Source of the DNA: an uncultured Muribaculaceae bacterium
Lineage (GTDB): Bacteria; Bacteroidota; Bacteroidia; Bacteroidales; Muribaculaceae
Reading direction: 5' to 3'
NCBI GenBank assembly: GCA_947625935.1
Contig: CANQQE010000004.1
Span: forward strand, 1 to 64,000
DNA: 64,000 nt
A program made the translations under genes and the position numbers. Every line of letters starts with the position of its first letter. Within the stretch, counting starts at the first letter, position 1. The notes under the pieces were generated by a model. That model did no database searches and was not told the origin of the DNA. It saw only the letters and a list, made by a program, of their open reading frames with translations. Shown one piece after another: positions 24,155 to 32,299 of this stretch.

Positions 24155-24883
24155 TTATTCGGCCGGCTCGTTGAGCAGATCCATGAATTCCATTGTTTTC
24201 GCCTCAAGCAGGTTCATGACCGAATTTATGCGCGCCACCAAATAGTTGTAGGCGAACAATGCGATGACACCCACGACGAGACCGGCCACTGTGGTCACCA
24301 ATGCGGTATAGATTCCCTCGGAGAAAGCTGCGATTCCGGCAGTGTTTCCTGCGCTTGCGATGCCGTAAAACGCTTGTACCATACCGATTACAGTCCCTAA
24401 GAATCCTAACATCGGCGCGCCGGCGGCTGTGGTGGCCAACCATGGAAGCCCTTTGCCGAGCGAGGCTATTTCTATGTTGCCCGTATTCTCGATCGCTACC
24501 AGAACATCGTTCATCGGGCGGCCTATACGCGAGATTCCTTTATTAATCAATCGGGCGTAGGGTGAACCGTTACTACGGCACAGGTTTTGTGCGCTTTCGA
24601 TTTCGCCTTCATGTATATAGTCCTTGATGCGGCGCATGAAAGTGTCGTCGTGGCGGGCGGCGCGGTTGATGACTATGGCACGTTCGATGAATATGTATAT
24701 GCACACTATCGACAGCAGCACTATAGGAATCATCAGAAATCCCCCCTTGGTGCAGAGGTCCCATACCGACAGTTCCTGGATAGGGGCGGCGGTCGTCTGG
24801 CTGATGGTTTCGGCCATAGTGGCCACCGAGTCGGTTAAGGCTGCCGGAGCGGCCTGTAGCATAATTGACGAGAGTATTGACAT
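24155..24883 (-). CDS. exbB: ExbB/TolQ family proton channel protein
   Basis: 242 residues with three membrane segments (about 51-71, 153-175 and 193-214). The signature PWLATTAAGAPMLGFLGTVI is followed by GMVQAFYGIASAGNT and GIYTALVTTVAGLVVGVIAL, the conserved parts of the pore. An extra N-terminal part (LSVWDLCTKGGFLMIPIVLL) is normal for Bacteroidota members. It is the first gene of exbB-exbD-tonB-like and follows pdxJ by 52 bp in the same direction, an order seen in many Bacteroidales. Confidence 0.9.
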   Translation of the reverse strand: MSILSSIMLQAAPAALTDSVATMAETISQTTAAPIQELSVWDLCTKGGFLMIPIVLLSIVCIYIFIERAIVINRAARHDDTFMRRIKDYIHEGEIESAQNLCRSNGSPYARLINKGISRIGRPMNDVLVAIENTGNIEIASLGKGLPWLATTAAGAPMLGFLGTVIGMVQAFYGIASAGNTAGIAAFSEGIYTALVTTVAGLVVGVIALFAYNYLVARINSVMNLLEAKTMEFMDLLNEPAE

Positions 24884-24935
24884 TTGACTGGGTTATTTGT
24901 TCGGTAAGTTTTGTTTACTGTGGTTTTTAATTGTC

Positions 24936-25649
24936 CTATGAAAGGCAAGCCTTGTAGCGTGCTATTGTTTCTTTAAGTCCGAGATACAGAGCGTCGCATA
25001 TGAGGGCGTGCCCTATCGAGACCTCGTTAAGATACGGGATTCGTTCGCTGAAAAACTTGAGGTTCTCAAGGCTTAGGTCGTGTCCGGCGTTTACTCCGAG
25101 TCCGGCCTTGTGGGCGGCTCGGCTCGCCTCGACAAACGGAGCCACGGCCCGTTCGGGGTCTTGCGGGTAGAGGTCGGCGTAGGGCTTGGTGTAAAGTTCC
25201 ACACGGTCGGCTCCCGTCTTTGCCGCCAGGCGTATGTTGTCGGTATCGGTTCCCACGAAAATCGACGAGCGTATTCCGGCCTCGCGCAGACGGTCGACAA
25301 TAGAAGTCAGAAATTCCATGTTTGGCTCCACCTCCCATCCGGCCGATGATGTCAGGTCGCCCGGAGCGTCAGGGACTAATGTGACCTGCTCTGGCTTGAC
25401 TTTTAGCACCAGATCCATGAACTCGGGTGATGGGTATCCCTCGATGTTAAACTCCGTTTTGACCAGAGGGCGCAGTTTGTAGACATCGTCGCGGCGTATA
25501 TGGCGTTCGTCGGGCCTGGGATGTACGGTGATTCCCTGTGCGCCGAAGCTCTCGCAATCGACCGCCACCTGTTCCACATCGGGGTGGTTCTCACCGCGCG
25601 AGTTGCGCAAAGTGGCGATTTTGTTAATGTTTACACTCAGATTCGTCAT
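24936..25649 (-). CDS. pdxJ: Pyridoxine 5'-phosphate synthase
   Basis: 237 residues, normal length. Condenses 1-deoxy-xylulose 5-phosphate and 3-amino-2-oxopropyl phosphate to pyridoxine 5'-phosphate, the last step of DXP-dependent vitamin B6 synthesis. Hallmarks are [20 protein letters not shown] at the N-terminus, [20 protein letters not shown] with the catalytic Glu/His, [20 protein letters not shown], and [18 protein letters not shown] at the C-terminus. It heads the minus-strand group pdxJ-exbB-exbD-tonB and is divergent from the nadK pair, with 188 bp between. Confidence 0.94.
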   Translation of the reverse strand: MTNLSVNINKIATLRNSRGENHPDVEQVAVDCESFGAQGITVHPRPDERHIRRDDVYKLRPLVKTEFNIEGYPSPEFMDLVLKVKPEQVTLVPDAPGDLTSSAGWEVEPNMEFLTSIVDRLREAGIRSSIFVGTDTDNIRLAAKTGADRVELYTKPYADLYPQDPERAVAPFVEASRAAHKAGLGVNAGHDLSLENLKFFSERIPYLNEVSIGHALICDALYLGLKETIARYKACLS

Positions 25650-25837
25650 CTAAATTGTTCCTTTTGTGACGGTTCAATAACCGATATATATAATCTTTTT
25701 ACCTGTCAAATTGTTGAATATATAGTGGGAATTACAAAATAATTTGTAAATTTGTGATAACAACTTGAGCTGTATTAGCTGCAAAAGTAGTCAGAAATTA
25801 TAAAAAACAGAAACAATTGAGAGCAAAAGATGAGATA

Positions 25838-26155
25838 ATGACAGGTTTTGCCACGCTTCCCGATACAACCGACCTGCTGGTTACCTGCTCTCCGGCCGAT
25901 TATTCAGCTTCGGCCATAGCGAGGGCTGTCGAGGACTGTGACGCGCATCTGCTTAACCTCAGCGTGCATCCTCGCCGCGACGAGTCGGGATGGCTACAGG
26001 TTTCCCTGACGGTGAACCGTCTCGACGGGATGTCGATAGCCCGCTCGCTTGAGCGTTACGGCTTCCGCGTGGACGGCGTGAGCAGTCCGGCCGGAGCTGT
26101 CGACAAGTCATTGCGCGACCGAGCTCTTGAGGTTATCCATTATCTGGAAGTCTGA
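25838..26155 (+). CDS. ACT-like stub of the CBS-domain protein found before nadK
   Basis: 105 residues from ATG 25838 (MTGFATLPDTTDLLVTCSPA); TTG 25817 is an alternative. It reads like the C-terminal ACT-like domain of the roughly 220-residue CBS-domain protein that precedes nadK in other Bacteroidales: a YSASAIARAVEDCDAHLLNL helix-strand and SIARSLERYGFRVDGVSS. The two CBS domains are absent, and no remains of them are visible upstream (25650-25837 holds only an AT-rich leader with TAAATTTG at 25747-25754). So the gene is a shortened but intact-looking version. It is 45 bp from the nadK start and likely in one transcript. Confidence 0.65.
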   Translation: MTGFATLPDTTDLLVTCSPADYSASAIARAVEDCDAHLLNLSVHPRRDESGWLQVSLTVNRLDGMSIARSLERYGFRVDGVSSPAGAVDKSLRDRALEVIHYLEV

Positions 26156-26200
26156 CCGTTGATTAACCGCATCGTCACTTGTCCCCACCCCGATATTGAA

Positions 26201-27070
26201 ATGAGAATAGCTATCTATGGCAATCAATACCAAAACGAACATCTCGCCGAAGTGGCGTCTTTTCTTGACGAGTTGAGCCGCCGCAACGTCTGGATTGAGA
26301 TGGATTCATCGTTCTATAATTATCTGTGCCGCGTGCTTCCCTCGCCGCCTCCCGTGCAGGACACAATCGCCGGCGGACGGTTCTCGGCGGCATTGGCGTT
26401 GAGCATAGGCGGCGACGGAACCTTTCTGCGTACCGCAGAGTGGGTCGCCGACAAGGGGATACCGATTCTCGGCATAAATACCGGTCGTCTGGGCTATCTT
26501 GCCGCGGTGCCAATAAGCGAGGCTGTATCCATGGTTGAGGATGTCATGGCCGAGCGATGCCAGATTGAGGAGCGAGCGTTGCTGCGGATAGAGGTGATAG
26601 GCCATGAGATTATGCAATGGCCCTATGCGCTCAACGAGGTGGCGGTGTTAAAGGAGGAAACGGCGTCGATGATTACAGTCAAGGCCCACATAGCAGGCAA
26701 TGAACTCGCCACTTATCTTGCCGACGGTCTGATAGTGTCGACCCCGACCGGCAGTACCGGCTACAACCTTTCGGTAGGCGGCCCCATCGTGGAGCCAACG
26801 GCACCCAACTGGGTTATTTCACCCATTGCCGCCCATTCCCTCACCATGAGACCGCTTGTGGTCTCGTCGGAGGCGGTTGTCGATTTGGTCACCACTTCCC
26901 GGGCGCAATCTTATCGCGTGAGCCTCGACGGCAGGTCGGTCACGCTCCCGGCAGGGACCGCTATAAGGTTGAGCCGCGCTCCATTTACCACCCGCGTTGT
27001 GCAGCGGCAGGGACACACATTCGCTTCCACCCTTCGCCATAAGCTGCTCTGGGGGATGGATTCGCGTTGA
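26201..27070 (+). CDS. nadK: NAD kinase
   Basis: 289 residues from ATG 26201 (MRIAIYGNQYQNEHLAEVAS); the frame is open to TTG 26159 but the family start is here. Makes NADP from NAD with ATP or polyphosphate. The phosphate-binding LSIGGDGTFLR, the NAD-binding ILGINTGRLGYLAAV and PTGSTGYNLSVGGPIVEPTA are intact, as is the C-terminal VSLDGRSVTLP block. Follows the ACT-like stub; no overlap with the kinase-like gene, which faces it with 26 bp between the ends. Confidence 0.95.
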   Translation: MRIAIYGNQYQNEHLAEVASFLDELSRRNVWIEMDSSFYNYLCRVLPSPPPVQDTIAGGRFSAALALSIGGDGTFLRTAEWVADKGIPILGINTGRLGYLAAVPISEAVSMVEDVMAERCQIEERALLRIEVIGHEIMQWPYALNEVAVLKEETASMITVKAHIAGNELATYLADGLIVSTPTGSTGYNLSVGGPIVEPTAPNWVISPIAAHSLTMRPLVVSSEAVVDLVTTSRAQSYRVSLDGRSVTLPAGTAIRLSRAPFTTRVVQRQGHTFASTLRHKLLWGMDSR

Positions 27071-27096
27071 TTCAATATGGGATTTTTTGCGGCGTG

Positions 27097-27969
27097 TCAG
27101 CGGCCGGTGCTGTGGCGCAACATCTCGGATGCCGCGTTTGATTCGGGCAGAGGGTGTCGCGTCGGCGCAAAGACCATCGTGAGCAGTATGGCTATAAACG
27201 CCGCTGCGATAATCCATATGAAGATGTAATTGCGCAGATGGGAGATTTTGCCGCTGCGAATCAGATCGGCCATTTCGGAAGCCGACTGAAAACGTTTTGC
27301 CGGGTCGGGATTGGTGCATTTTTTAATCACCCAGTCATAGCGTTGTCCCAGTTTCAGTTCGCGTAATATCATGCCGAAGGCGTAGATGTCGCTGCGAGCG
27401 TCTACCCCATGTCCCGCTTTTGCTTCAGGGGAGGTGTATTCGTCATATCCGCGGTTTTTCACATATGAGGCGAAGGCATCGTTGTCGTCTATGGCTATGT
27501 CGATCAGCCAGGGATGGTTGCCGAAGGGTGACACCCTGATGTTTTCGGGTCTCAGATCTCCGTGGCACATTCCATGGTTATGTATGTGTTCCAGAGCATA
27601 TACAATGCCGCGGGCCACAGCCTTGCGGTCGACTAATGAGCGGTCTTGTGACAGATACTGGTTTAGCTGTCCGCCTTCGCCCCAGTCGAGCACCACGCAC
27701 GGGCCTATAGGGCTGTCGTCCTCGATGGCCACTACCGGGGGCAATCCAGGGTGGTCGACGACCTCGCTTAAAAGTTCATACTCGCGGTTGAGCCAGTCGA
27801 GATACTCCGGGTCATCGACAAATTCGGGCCTTAGCCCTTTGAGCAGATACCAGCGGCCACCTCGTCGGGCTTTGGCTCTGCGCCGCGGACCGCGTGGCGA
27901 TAACTCCTGCACATCGGTGAACGGCAGTGACGACGCTCGTTTGTATTCTATTTCCAGAGTCTCTCTCAT
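27097..27969 (-). CDS. Membrane-anchored protein kinase-like protein with altered motifs
   Basis: 290 residues. A Hanks-type kinase fold: the ATP-anchoring Lys44 (YLLKGL), the C-helix Glu near 62-65, the catalytic loop HGDLRPENI (136-144; HRD became HGD, Asp138 and Asn143 kept), and ARSDIYAFGMIL in the C-lobe. The glycine-rich loop is not recognisable, and the DFG motif reads DIA (Asp157 kept). It may be active with a changed activation loop, or a pseudokinase. One membrane helix lies near the C-terminus (about 248-267, IFIWIIAAAFIAILLTMVFA), leaving a short tail outside. It follows polA by 18 bp on the same strand, which suggests joint transcription. Confidence 0.75.
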   Translation of the reverse strand: MRETLEIEYKRASSLPFTDVQELSPRGPRRRAKARRGGRWYLLKGLRPEFVDDPEYLDWLNREYELLSEVVDHPGLPPVVAIEDDSPIGPCVVLDWGEGGQLNQYLSQDRSLVDRKAVARGIVYALEHIHNHGMCHGDLRPENIRVSPFGNHPWLIDIAIDDNDAFASYVKNRGYDEYTSPEAKAGHGVDARSDIYAFGMILRELKLGQRYDWVIKKCTNPDPAKRFQSASEMADLIRSGKISHLRNYIFIWIIAAAFIAILLTMVFAPTRHPLPESNAASEMLRHSTGR

Positions 27970-27987
27970 AAGTCTCGTCTGTTGCTA

Positions 27988-30735
27988 TTAATGGGCTTCA
28001 AGCCAGTTCTGTCCGACACCCGATGACACTTCAAGCGGCACGCGTCCGCGGTAGGCTCCGACCATACCCTCGGTTATGATTTCTTGCAGGCGCGGTAACT
28101 CCTCGGGCACTACGTTGAATATCAACTCGTCGTGCACTTGCATAATCATCCTTGATTTAAGTCCCTCACGTTCCATAGCGGCGTATATGTCTACCATGGC
28201 GCGCTTGATTATGTCGGCTGCGCTTCCCTGAAGGGGCGCGTTGATGGCGTTACGCTCGGCATACCCCCTGACCACTGCGTTGCGCGAGTTGATTTCGGGG
28301 AGGAAGCGTTTGCGTCCCATTATTGTGGTCACATAGCCGTCGGAGCGGGCTTGTTCGATGGAACGTTCCATGTACTCTTTCACTCCGGGATAAGATTCGA
28401 AGTAGCCGTTTATCAGGGCTTTTGCCTCGGCGCGGGGGATTCCTAACCTTTCGGCCAGACCAAAAGCGGAAATGCCGTAGATTATGCCGAAATTAGCGGT
28501 TTTCGCACTGCGGCGTTGGTCGTCGGTGACACTTTCAAGCGGTTCCTTGTATATTTTGGCGGCTGTGGCCTGATGGATGTCGACACCGGCGCGGAACGCT
28601 TCGATCATCGAGTGGTCACCGCTGAGGTCTGCCATCAGCCTGAGTTCGATTTGCGAGTAGTCGGCAGACAGGAACAGGTCGCCCGGGTCGGCGATGAACG
28701 CGCGGCGGATTTCGCGGCCGTCGTCGCTTCTGACGGGGATGTTCTGCAGGTTGGGATTGGCCGATGACAACCGACCGGTTGCTGTCACTGTCTGGTTGTA
28801 GGAGGTGTGTATTTTGCCTGTTACCGGGTTAATCAGAGCGGGCAGGGCGTTTATGTAGGTAGCCAGCAGTTTGCGCAGCCGGCGTATTTTCAGAATCAGT
28901 TCCACTATGGGGTGAGCGTGTGCGTATTTCTCAAGCACCTCCTCGGTGGTGGAGTAAGCTCCCTTCTTTGTGCGTTTCGCCTTCGAATCGAGTTTGAGCT
29001 GTCCGAAAAGTACCTCTCCGACCTGTGAGGGAGAACTGAGATTGAACTCATATCCCGCCAGCTCGTAGACTTGGCTTTCCATCCCTTGCAGACGTTCGGT
29101 CAGCGCTAATGATAGGTCGTTAAGCTCTTTGACATCGATTCTCACACCCGTCCATTCCATTTCGGCGAGTACCGGGATGAGCGGCAGTTCGATGTCGCGC
29201 AACAGTTCTGAGAAGCCTCCTTCGTCGAGCTCGGGGATGAGCGCATCCCTTAACCGTAGCGTAACGTCGGCCTCCTCACACAGGCGGCTGACGCGTTGGT
29301 CGGCGGCGATTGCCCCGGCAGCGCGCTTGTCGAGCGACGCGTCATCGTAGGACAGTGTGCGGTAGTTGAGCACGGCTGAGGCCACCATCGGCAGGGTGTG
29401 GCGCATTTCAGGCTGAAGCAGGTAGTGGGCTACCGAGGTGTCAAAAAATTTTGAGGGACGCGGCAATCCCTCGTTTTTGAGCAATATGTAGTCGCGCTTC
29501 ATGTCGTGGCTTGCGATTGTAGTGTCGGCCGACAGCAGCGGTGCTATCACGGCTTTGACCTCGTCGCGCGCCGTCGATTCGGCGGGGAGCGTTATGTAGA
29601 CGGCTTCGTCGGTGGCTACCGAGAACGCTATCGCCTCGATACGCGATGCCATTGTGTCGGCACCTGTCGCCGATATAGCCATGCCGACAGCCTCAGATGA
29701 GGCGGCCCGGCTTATAAATTCGCCGATTTCAGACAATTCGGTCAGAGCGCGGTAGTTGGCGTTGAGGGCCATTGTCTGTGCCGACACGGTGGCATCGGCA
29801 GTGGCGTCGAAGTCAAAGAGCGACGGCTCCCCGGCCGGTTGCGTCGCCTTTGGCTCTGTGTTGACCGATAGCCGCTTGGCAAGAGTCTTGAACTCTAAGT
29901 CATTGAATATCTTGAGAAGGCTGTCGATATTCTCGGGACGTCGGCGCAGGTCGTTGAAATCGACCTCCATCGGGATGTCGGTCTTTATCGTGGCGAGAAA
30001 TTTGGAGAAGCGTATTTTTTCGGCGTTTTCGGTTATGCGGCGTTGGATAGCGCCTTTAAGTTTGTCGGTATTGTCAAGAAGATTTTCGATGGATCCCCAC
30101 TCCTTTATGAGTTTCGATGCCGTTTTTTCCCCCACGCCCGGACAGCCGGGAATGTTGTCGACTGCGTCACCCTCAAGGGCGAGAAGGTCGATTACCTGCG
30201 AGGGACGGTCTATGCCGTAACGCTCGCAAACCTCCTTGGGACCTCTCACTTCAAATCCCTGTTGTTTCAGTGCGGGCCGATACATCAGCACTTTATCGGT
30301 CACGAGCTGGCCGTAATCTTTGTCGGGGGTCATCATATAGGTTACAAACCCCTCGGCCTCGGCCAATCGCGACAGCGTGCCGATAACGTCGTCGGCCTCA
30401 TAGCGCGCCATCTCGATAACGGGTATGTTGTAGGCTGCAAGTATCTGTTTTATATAGGGTATAGCGACTGTTATCCCTTCGGGCTGTGCGTCGCGGTTGG
30501 CCTTGTACTCTGGGTAAGCCTCATGGCGGAACGTCTCACCCCCCTTAGGGTCGAAACAAACCGCAATATGGGTGGGGCACTCCTTGCGCAGCAGATCGTC
30601 GAGCGTGTTGCAGAAACCATAGATAGCCGACGTGTCGATTCCCTTGGTCGTGAAACGCGGCGACCTCATCAATGCGTAATATGCTCTGTAGATTAGAGCG
30701 TAAGCGTCTAAAAGAAAAAGTTTTTTTTCGTCCAT
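27988..30735 (-). CDS. polA: DNA polymerase I, with a degenerate proofreading site
   Basis: 915 residues. The 5'-3' exonuclease (about 1-290) is intact: RYEADDVIGT, MTPDKDYGQL and GDAVDNIPGCPGVGEKTASK. The polymerase domain (about 520-915) has motif A DYSQIELRLM, motif B RRSAKTANFGIIYG and motif C QVHDELIF. In the middle domain (about 325-500) the two acidic residues that bind metal for 3'-5' proofreading, normally D-x-E, are replaced: the corresponding stretch reads GMAISATGADTMASR (Ser355, Thr357). Asp415 and Asp490 of the other motifs remain. Proofreading is therefore probably lost, as in several other PolA lineages. A strong promoter lies at 30774-30804. Confidence 0.95.
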   Translation of the reverse strand: MDEKKLFLLDAYALIYRAYYALMRSPRFTTKGIDTSAIYGFCNTLDDLLRKECPTHIAVCFDPKGGETFRHEAYPEYKANRDAQPEGITVAIPYIKQILAAYNIPVIEMARYEADDVIGTLSRLAEAEGFVTYMMTPDKDYGQLVTDKVLMYRPALKQQGFEVRGPKEVCERYGIDRPSQVIDLLALEGDAVDNIPGCPGVGEKTASKLIKEWGSIENLLDNTDKLKGAIQRRITENAEKIRFSKFLATIKTDIPMEVDFNDLRRRPENIDSLLKIFNDLEFKTLAKRLSVNTEPKATQPAGEPSLFDFDATADATVSAQTMALNANYRALTELSEIGEFISRAASSEAVGMAISATGADTMASRIEAIAFSVATDEAVYITLPAESTARDEVKAVIAPLLSADTTIASHDMKRDYILLKNEGLPRPSKFFDTSVAHYLLQPEMRHTLPMVASAVLNYRTLSYDDASLDKRAAGAIAADQRVSRLCEEADVTLRLRDALIPELDEGGFSELLRDIELPLIPVLAEMEWTGVRIDVKELNDLSLALTERLQGMESQVYELAGYEFNLSSPSQVGEVLFGQLKLDSKAKRTKKGAYSTTEEVLEKYAHAHPIVELILKIRRLRKLLATYINALPALINPVTGKIHTSYNQTVTATGRLSSANPNLQNIPVRSDDGREIRRAFIADPGDLFLSADYSQIELRLMADLSGDHSMIEAFRAGVDIHQATAAKIYKEPLESVTDDQRRSAKTANFGIIYGISAFGLAERLGIPRAEAKALINGYFESYPGVKEYMERSIEQARSDGYVTTIMGRKRFLPEINSRNAVVRGYAERNAINAPLQGSAADIIKRAMVDIYAAMEREGLKSRMIMQVHDELIFNVVPEELPRLQEIITEGMVGAYRGRVPLEVSSGVGQNWLEAH

Positions 30736-30773
30736 TTATGGTCAATCGGCTCGATTTTGCCGCCGATCGGCGA

Positions 30774-30804
30774 TAAAGTTACAACCAAACCCTCGGTTTT
30801 CAAA
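30774..30804 (-). promoter_or_regulatory. Promoter of polA
   Basis: -33 box TTTG (complement of 30801-30804), 19 bp, and -7 box TAACTTTA (complement of 30774-30781), about 39 nt before the polA start. It lies in the 370-bp space shared with the efflux operon, which otherwise shows only AT-rich sequence and the efflux promoter at 31036-31062. Confidence 0.6.
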
Positions 30805-31035
30805 CTCCTTATTCATTTTTTCACAGTATCGCACCCTCTTTGTAACACCAACTGTTAAGTTTTGTCAGAGCGTCTGTGTGAACCCCGTTAACCCCCACAT
30901 GATTGCCATGATGGCACGGGAATTGTGTAAAACAGCGTTAATGATGCAAATTTGGCTAATGGGATTCTGTTTTGGGGAAGAAAAAGAGTGAAAAATGCCA
31001 ATGGTGATGACATTTTTTATAACTTTAGTAGTCTA

Positions 31036-31062
31036 TTGATAATGTGAAAATTACTACCTTTG
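31036..31062 (+). promoter_or_regulatory. Probable promoter of the efflux operon
   Basis: -7 box TACCTTTG at 31055-31062 and TTG at 31036-31038 with 16 bp between, 43 nt before the start codon at 31106. The spacing is shorter than usual; no operator-like palindrome is evident. Confidence 0.45.
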
Positions 31063-31105
31063 CGCCAGATTTCCGAAGTATATTTATTTTTAAGGTAAGG
31101 AAAAT

Positions 31106-32275
31106 ATGACAAAATTAATTTTTCCCTCAATGAAGACAACTAATCTTTTGCTCGCCACCGGCCTCGCGGCATTAATGGTATCTTGCTCCGGCGGCGACCA
31201 ACAGCAGCAGGCTCCGGCCCCCGACATCGCGACGATGACCATCGCCTATGGCACATCGGAGCTTAACAACACCTTCCCTGCCACAATCAAGGGTAAGACC
31301 GATATCGACATCCGTCCGCAGGTGACAGGTTTCATAACAAAGGTGCATGTTGACGAGGGACAGCATGTCAGAAAGGGACAACCTCTTTTCACCATCGACC
31401 AGGTGCAGTTCCAGGCAGCCGTCGAATCAGCCCAGGCTGCGGTAAACGTGGCTCAGACAGCCGTAGAAACCGCTAAACTCACAGCCGACAACAAACGCAA
31501 GCTCCTCGACAAAAATATCATAAGTGAATATGAGTGGCAGATGGCCGACAACGACCTTCGCCAAGCCCGCGCCAACCTCGCATCGGCTCAGGCAAGTCTC
31601 GTCACCGCCCGCAAAAATCTGTCGTACACCGTGGTGACTTCGCCCAGCGATGGTGTGGTAGGCACTATCCCCAACCGCGAGGGTTCTCTCGCCTCGCCGA
31701 CGTCGGCAATACCTTTGACGACAGTCAGCGACAACTCGCAGGTCTACGCCTATTTCTCGCTCAACGAGAAAGATGTGCTCGCGTTGACCGACAACGGCTC
31801 TCGCTCTCTCGCCGAGACTGTGAAGAATATGCCTGAGGTTTCGCTCAAACTCGCCAACGGCGGTATGTACCCGCTCAAAGGTAAAGTGGCTACTGTGTCG
31901 GGAGTGCTCGACAACGCTACCGGCTCGGCATCGGTTCGCGCTCTGTTCGACAACCCCAACGGGATGTTGCGCAGCGGCAGCACGGGTGCGATTCTCATTC
32001 CCCAGCGTTCAGACAGCGCAATCGTTATTCCCCAAAAAGCGACTTACGAGTTGCAGGACCGCCGGTTTGTCTATGTGGTCAACGACAGCAACAAAGTCGT
32101 ATCGGCCCCAATCACCGTATCGTCTCTTAACGATGGAAAGACGTTCGTCGTGACGTCAGGTCTCAAACCCGGCGACCGCATAGCTGTCGAGGGTGTCGGC
32201 ACAACTGTCCGCGACGGAGTTGTGATTAACCCTGTTGACGCCGCCAAAAAAGCTGAACAGCCTAAACAAAACTAA
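31106..32275 (+). CDS. RND efflux periplasmic adaptor lipoprotein (AcrA-like)
   Basis: 389 residues (ATG 31106, or 31130 for MKTTNLLLATGLAALMVSCS). A lipobox LMVSC around residue 27 makes it a lipoprotein. The order is that of membrane-fusion proteins: barrel/lipoyl half FPATIKGKTDIDIRPQVTGF, coiled-coil hairpin (about 110-190), second lipoyl half YTVVTSPSDGVVGTIPNREG, beta-barrel and C-terminal membrane-proximal domain. It links the RND pump to the outer-membrane channel. First gene of adaptor-pump-channel (24 and 26 bp gaps). Confidence 0.93.
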   Translation: MTKLIFPSMKTTNLLLATGLAALMVSCSGGDQQQQAPAPDIATMTIAYGTSELNNTFPATIKGKTDIDIRPQVTGFITKVHVDEGQHVRKGQPLFTIDQVQFQAAVESAQAAVNVAQTAVETAKLTADNKRKLLDKNIISEYEWQMADNDLRQARANLASAQASLVTARKNLSYTVVTSPSDGVVGTIPNREGSLASPTSAIPLTTVSDNSQVYAYFSLNEKDVLALTDNGSRSLAETVKNMPEVSLKLANGGMYPLKGKVATVSGVLDNATGSASVRALFDNPNGMLRSGSTGAILIPQRSDSAIVIPQKATYELQDRRFVYVVNDSNKVVSAPITVSSLNDGKTFVVTSGLKPGDRIAVEGVGTTVRDGVVINPVDAAKKAEQPKQN

Positions 32276-32299
32276 CAACCCCATCATCACATAATCAAG

